From NCBI GenBank assembly GCA_955651875.1, contig CATPAP010000002.1, positions 1-10,703 on the forward strand: DNA of 10,703 nucleotides. Reading direction: 5' to 3'. This document shows, piece after piece, positions 8,052 to 10,703 of the stretch. Each line of letters starts with the position of its first letter. Position 1 is the stretch's first letter. Source of the DNA: Candidatus Dormiibacterota bacterium (GTDB taxonomy: Bacteria; Chloroflexota; Dormibacteria; Aeolococcales; Aeolococcaceae). Both the position numbers and the translations under genes were made by a program. The notes under the pieces are model-generated. The model was not told where the DNA came from. It was given only the letters and a program-made list of their open reading frames with translations, and searched no databases.

Positions 8052-8054
8052 TAG

Positions 8055-8867
8055 ATGACCCAGATCACGGCGACGCCGACGGCGGCCCATGCCCAGCATG
8101 CCGCACCCACTCTGCTCCAGCGGTTCCGGCGCGACCAGCCGTGGTGGCTTCTCCCGCTCACCGTCGTGGCAGTGCTCGGCGGCTTCGGCCTCTATGTGCT
8201 GTGGACGGCGTTCATCGAGTCGCCGCCCGGGTCGGTCAACCACGTCAGCGAATCTGGCCCGTACCTGTCGCCCTTCTTCTCGCCGACCATTTGGCGGAAC
8301 GGCCCGATCAGCCCGGCGATCTTCGTGCTCTGGTCGCCGCTCATCTTCCGAGCCACCTGCTACTACTACCGCAAGGCGTACTACCGGTCCTTCTTCTTGG
8401 ATCCGCCGGCCTGCGCACTCGGCGAGCTGCGCCATCGCGACTACCACGGCGAGTCCCGGTTCCCCATGGTGCTCAACAACCTGCACCGCTACACGCTGTA
8501 CGCGGCGCTGATCATCCTCGGCTGGCTCTGGTACGACGTCTTCCGCGCCTTCTTCTCGACGGAGGCGGCGACGAGCGGCCACCTCTGGCTCGGCCTCGGC
8601 ACCGGGATCATGCTGGTCAACGTCATCCTGCTGACCGCGTACACCTTTAGCTGTCACTCGCTGCGACACCTCGCAGGCGGTGGCCTGGACTGCTACTCGA
8701 CGGCGCGGTTCGGCATGGCTCGCAACCGCGCCTGGCGCGCGCTGACCCGCCTCAACGTCAATCACCCCATGTGGGCGTGGCTCAGCCTCTTCAGCGTCAT
8801 GCTCGCAGACGTTTACATCCGCCTGCTCCAGCACGGCGTGTTCATCGACCCACATATAGTCCTCTGA
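8055..8867 (+). CDS. sdhC: Succinate dehydrogenase membrane subunit, mycobacterial Sdh1 type
   Basis: This 270-aa integral membrane protein should anchor SdhAB and pass electrons to quinone. About five hydrophobic helices are visible: roughly 31-53, 86-102, 146-168, 178-199 and 239-258. It does not look like the short cytochrome b-type SdhC/SdhD pair or the cytochrome b558 anchor. Its length, helix number and the segment TCYYYRKAYYRSFF (101-114) with PPAC (117-120) match my recollection of the actinobacterial Sdh1 anchor (Rv0249c-like). Possible metal ligands are Cys102, Cys120, Cys200, Cys213, His144, His201 and His205, several at predicted helix ends. A membrane-embedded Rieske-type 2Fe-2S cluster has been reported for mycobacterial Sdh1. 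The stop codon shares one base with the sdhA start (TGATG). An in-frame TAG directly before the ATG fixes the start. The family call rests on recalled similarity plus the sdhA neighbour. Confidence 0.9.
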   Translation: MTQITATPTAAHAQHAAPTLLQRFRRDQPWWLLPLTVVAVLGGFGLYVLWTAFIESPPGSVNHVSESGPYLSPFFSPTIWRNGPISPAIFVLWSPLIFRATCYYYRKAYYRSFFLDPPACALGELRHRDYHGESRFPMVLNNLHRYTLYAALIILGWLWYDVFRAFFSTEAATSGHLWLGLGTGIMLVNVILLTAYTFSCHSLRHLAGGGLDCYSTARFGMARNRAWRALTRLNVNHPMWAWLSLFSVMLADVYIRLLQHGVFIDPHIVL

Positions 8868-10687
8868 TGGCTGCGGAAAGCTACAGCACTCACGAGTGCG
8901 ACGTGCTCGTCATCGGCGCCGGCGGTGCTGGCATGCGCGCCGCGATCGCCGCCGCCGAGGCGGGCTGCAGCACCATCGTGGTCACCAAGTCGCTGCTCGG
9001 CAAAGCGCACACGGTGATGGCGGAGGGGGGGATCGCCGCGGGGCTCGGCAATCTCGACAGCGATGACGGCTGGGAGGTGCACTTCGCCGACACCATGCTC
9101 GGCGGCCAGCTGGTCAACAACTGGCGCATGGTGGAGCTCTACGCCCACGAGGTCATCGACCGCGTGTACGAGCTGGAGCGCTGGGGCGGCCTCTTCGACC
9201 GCACCGACGAGGGCCTCATCATGCAGCGCGCGTTCGGCGCGCACAGCTGGAGACGACTCGCCCACGTCGGCGACCGTACCGGCCTCGAGCTGATCCGAAC
9301 GTGCCAGGACAAGCTGGTGCACACCGCGGGCACCGAGTGCTACATGGAGTACACGCTCACCCGCCTCCTCAAGGACGGCGACCGCGTCGTCGGAGCGATG
9401 GGGTACAACCGCAACGACGGCAGGTTCGTGGTCATCAAGGCCGGTGCCACTGTGCTCGCCAGTGGCGGCTGGGGACGCATGTACCGCTGCACAAGCAACA
9501 GCTGGGAGGGGACCGGCGACGGCGCGGCGATGGCGTACGGCGCTGGCGCCGACCTGCTCGACATGGAGTTCGTGCAGTTCCATCCGACCGGCATGGTGTG
9601 GCCGCCGGGGGCGCGCGGCATCCTCGTCACCGAGGCGGTCCGGGGCGAGGGCGGGCTGCTCTTCAACAGCGACCACGAGCGCTTCATGCTCGGGTACGAC
9701 CCGGTCAAGAAGGAGCTGAGCTCGCGCGATGTGGTGGCGCGCTCCATCTACAAGGAGGTGCAGGCCGGACGCGGCTCTCCGCACGGTGGCGCCTTCCTCG
9801 ACATCACTGAGCGCGGCGCCGACTACATCATGAAGAAGCTGCCCTCCATGTATGAGCAGTTCCACGCCCTGGCGTCGGTCGACATCACCCGTGAGCCGAT
9901 GGAGGTGGGCCCCACCATCCACTACACCATGGGAGGCATTCGCGTCGACGCTGAGACCGCGGCGACCACGGTGCCCGGGTTGTACGCGGCTGGCGAGTCC
10001 GCCGGCGGCCTGCACGGTGCCAACCGCCTCGGCGGCAACTCTCTCGGTGACATCCTGGTCTTCGGCCGCCGCGCCGGCGTGGCGGCCGCGGAGTTCGCCC
10101 GCAGCGGCGGCGCGGACCGGCAGGTCAACGAGCGCGAGGTGGAGGAGGAGCAGCGTATGTTGCTGGCTCCGCTCGGGCCGTCGAGCAGGGCGGGGGGGAA
10201 TCCCTACCTCATCCACGAAGCGCTGCAGGCAGCAATGCAGGACGACGCGGGCATCGGCAGGAGCAGGGAGTCGCTCGAGCGAGCGCTGGTAGGTATCGCG
10301 GAGCTCCGCGAGCTCAGCGCGAAGATGCGCGTGAATGGGAGCCGCGTACTCAACCCGGGCTGGCACACCTGTCGCGACGTCGACTTCATGCTCACCGTCA
10401 GCGAGGCCATTGTGCGCAGCGCAATCCGGCGCGAGGAGAGTCGGGGATCCCAGTGGCGCTTCGACCATCCAGAGCAGGACGCCGAGCAGGGCAAGGTCAA
10501 CTACGTGTCGCGTCGCAACGGCGACGTCATGACGATCGAGGCCGTGCCGCTGAAGCCGATGCCGGACGCACTCGTAAAGCTGCTCGCTCGCAGCCGCTTC
10601 TACGACCCCGAGAAGCTCCCCAAGGGGCACCTGCAGCCGGCGAGCATGGCCACGGCCACGGCCGTGGCCGCGACGGAGGCCGGCTGA
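8867..10687 (+). CDS. sdhA: Succinate dehydrogenase flavoprotein subunit
   Basis: This 606-aa catalytic subunit of complex II oxidises succinate to fumarate with covalently bound FAD on the cytoplasmic side of the membrane. Seen: the FAD fold VLVIGAGGAGMRAAIAAAEAG (13-33), KAHTVMAEGGIAAGLGN (46-62) with His48 as the likely flavin-linking histidine, and QFHPTGM (237-243). Also present are LVTEAVRGEGG (253-263), SRDVVARS (286-293) with Arg287 as the probable proton-delivering arginine, HYTMGGI (352-358), and the C-terminal FAD segment AGESAGGLHGANRLGGNSLG (375-394). The alpha-helical C-domain is complete and ends in a low-complexity Ala/Thr tail (about 593-606). The frame is open upstream to 8771, but the ATG at 8867 overlaps the sdhC stop and puts the FAD motif about 12 residues in, as is usual. 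No Shine-Dalgarno is evident, so it is probably translated by coupling. Fumarate reductase activity cannot be excluded from sequence alone. Confidence 0.97.
   Translation: MAAESYSTHECDVLVIGAGGAGMRAAIAAAEAGCSTIVVTKSLLGKAHTVMAEGGIAAGLGNLDSDDGWEVHFADTMLGGQLVNNWRMVELYAHEVIDRVYELERWGGLFDRTDEGLIMQRAFGAHSWRRLAHVGDRTGLELIRTCQDKLVHTAGTECYMEYTLTRLLKDGDRVVGAMGYNRNDGRFVVIKAGATVLASGGWGRMYRCTSNSWEGTGDGAAMAYGAGADLLDMEFVQFHPTGMVWPPGARGILVTEAVRGEGGLLFNSDHERFMLGYDPVKKELSSRDVVARSIYKEVQAGRGSPHGGAFLDITERGADYIMKKLPSMYEQFHALASVDITREPMEVGPTIHYTMGGIRVDAETAATTVPGLYAAGESAGGLHGANRLGGNSLGDILVFGRRAGVAAAEFARSGGADRQVNEREVEEEQRMLLAPLGPSSRAGGNPYLIHEALQAAMQDDAGIGRSRESLERALVGIAELRELSAKMRVNGSRVLNPGWHTCRDVDFMLTVSEAIVRSAIRREESRGSQWRFDHPEQDAEQGKVNYVSRRNGDVMTIEAVPLKPMPDALVKLLARSRFYDPEKLPKGHLQPASMATATAVAATEAG
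10653..10670. repeat. Perfect 18-base palindrome near the 3' end of sdhA
   Basis: CGGCCACGGCCGTGGCCG is its own reverse complement and ends 16 bases before the sdhB start, inside the codons for the Ala/Thr tail of SdhA. In mRNA it could fold as a stem of about seven pairs with a four-base loop. No U-run follows, so it is not a typical terminator. It might influence sdhB translation or mRNA stability, or simply reflect GGCC-rich repeats. Confidence 0.4.
10675..10679 (+). promoter_or_regulatory. Ribosome binding site of sdhB (GGAGG)
   Basis: GGAGG sits seven bases before the ATG at 10687, the strongest Shine-Dalgarno in the window. It supports the view that a new gene starts at the very end of sdhA. 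Confidence 0.65.
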
Positions 10688-10703
10688 TGGCGGCCGTCGA
10701 CGA
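10687..10703 (+). CDS. sdhB: Start of a gene, probably succinate dehydrogenase iron-sulfur subunit (5' fragment)
   Basis: Only 17 bases are present, reading M-A-A-V-D before the right edge. No motif is visible. The identity rests on context: a well-spaced GGAGG precedes it, its ATG shares one base with the sdhA stop (TGATG), and Sdh1-type operons run membrane subunit, flavoprotein, iron-sulfur protein. SdhB would carry the 2Fe-2S, 4Fe-4S and 3Fe-4S clusters that connect SdhA to SdhC. Confidence 0.6.

Larger units (their letters stand above)
7867..8054. promoter_or_regulatory. Divergent control region between gltB and sdhC
   Basis: These 188 bp separate the two outward-reading operons and hold no convincing gene, so both promoters should lie here or close by. 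The stretch 7905-7945 is clearly richer in A and T than its surroundings. On the minus strand a weak -35/-10 guess for gltB is TTGTTT (7912 to 7907) and CAGGCT (7889 to 7884) with a 17-nt spacer. The latter overlaps the possible ribosome site of the leader frame, so both readings cannot hold. On the plus strand TACGAT (7991-7996) fits a TAnnnT -10 for sdhC but has no matching -35. No GlnR-type box (GTnAC-n6-GnAAC) was seen. Promoter presence is inferred from geometry; exact sites are uncertain. Confidence 0.5.

Noticed and set aside
7867..8054. Possible GlnR nitrogen-control box upstream of gltB
   Set aside because: No GTnAC-n6-GnAAC-like pair could be found on either strand.
7863..8855. A 330-codon minus-strand open frame antisense to sdhC that ends at the gltB start
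   Set aside because: It is a shadow of the sdhC codons. Only its last five codons were kept, as a candidate leader frame, because of their overlap with the gltB start.
9025..9031. Runs of seven G in sdhA (also 10192-10198) and in gltB (4898-4904) as possible frameshift or phase-variation sites
   Set aside because: The reading frames continue intact through each run and the protein motifs across them are conserved. Such runs are expected at this GC content.
8813..10630. A 605-codon minus-strand open frame antisense to sdhA
   Set aside because: It mirrors codon periodicity of sdhA, has no domain signature, and sdhA is complete with all catalytic motifs on the plus strand.

Overview
The window is GC-rich (visibly about two thirds G+C) and gene-dense. 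It looks like the chromosome of a high-GC actinobacterium-like organism. The strongest pointer is the succinate dehydrogenase membrane subunit, which resembles the mycobacterial Sdh1 type. The other genes are widespread in bacteria, and the exact lineage cannot be read from the sequence. I found no RNA genes, insertion sequences, phage genes or CRISPR array.

Layout. Two gene clusters diverge from one 188-bp intergenic region (7867-8054). Leftward, on the minus strand, are gltB (large subunit of glutamate synthase, 1491 aa), gltD (small subunit, 474 aa), a 272-aa glycerophosphodiester phosphodiesterase, and the first 367 codons of an AidB-like acyl-CoA dehydrogenase that runs off the left edge. 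Rightward, on the plus strand, are sdhC (270-aa multi-helix membrane subunit), sdhA (606-aa covalent-FAD flavoprotein) and the first codons of a gene that is almost certainly sdhB, cut by the right edge.

How the genes fit together. GltB and GltD form the NADPH-dependent GOGAT that makes two glutamates from glutamine and 2-oxoglutarate. SdhCAB oxidises succinate to fumarate and passes electrons to quinone. The two clusters share the 2-oxoglutarate/TCA node, so a shared control region is plausible but not shown. The two distal minus-strand genes act on phospholipid head-group products and on an acyl-CoA-type substrate or damage response. They are packed closely enough (37 and 9 nt gaps) to be cotranscribed with gltBD, but have no obvious functional tie to it.

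Compact junctions are a theme. gltB/gltD, sdhC/sdhA and sdhA/sdhB all join through TGATG, where stop and start share one base. No wholly new system is evident. The points most worth a second look are the likely membrane-embedded metal cluster of the Sdh1-type anchor, a five-codon upstream reading frame that overlaps the gltB start, and inverted repeats in the divergent control region and just before sdhB.
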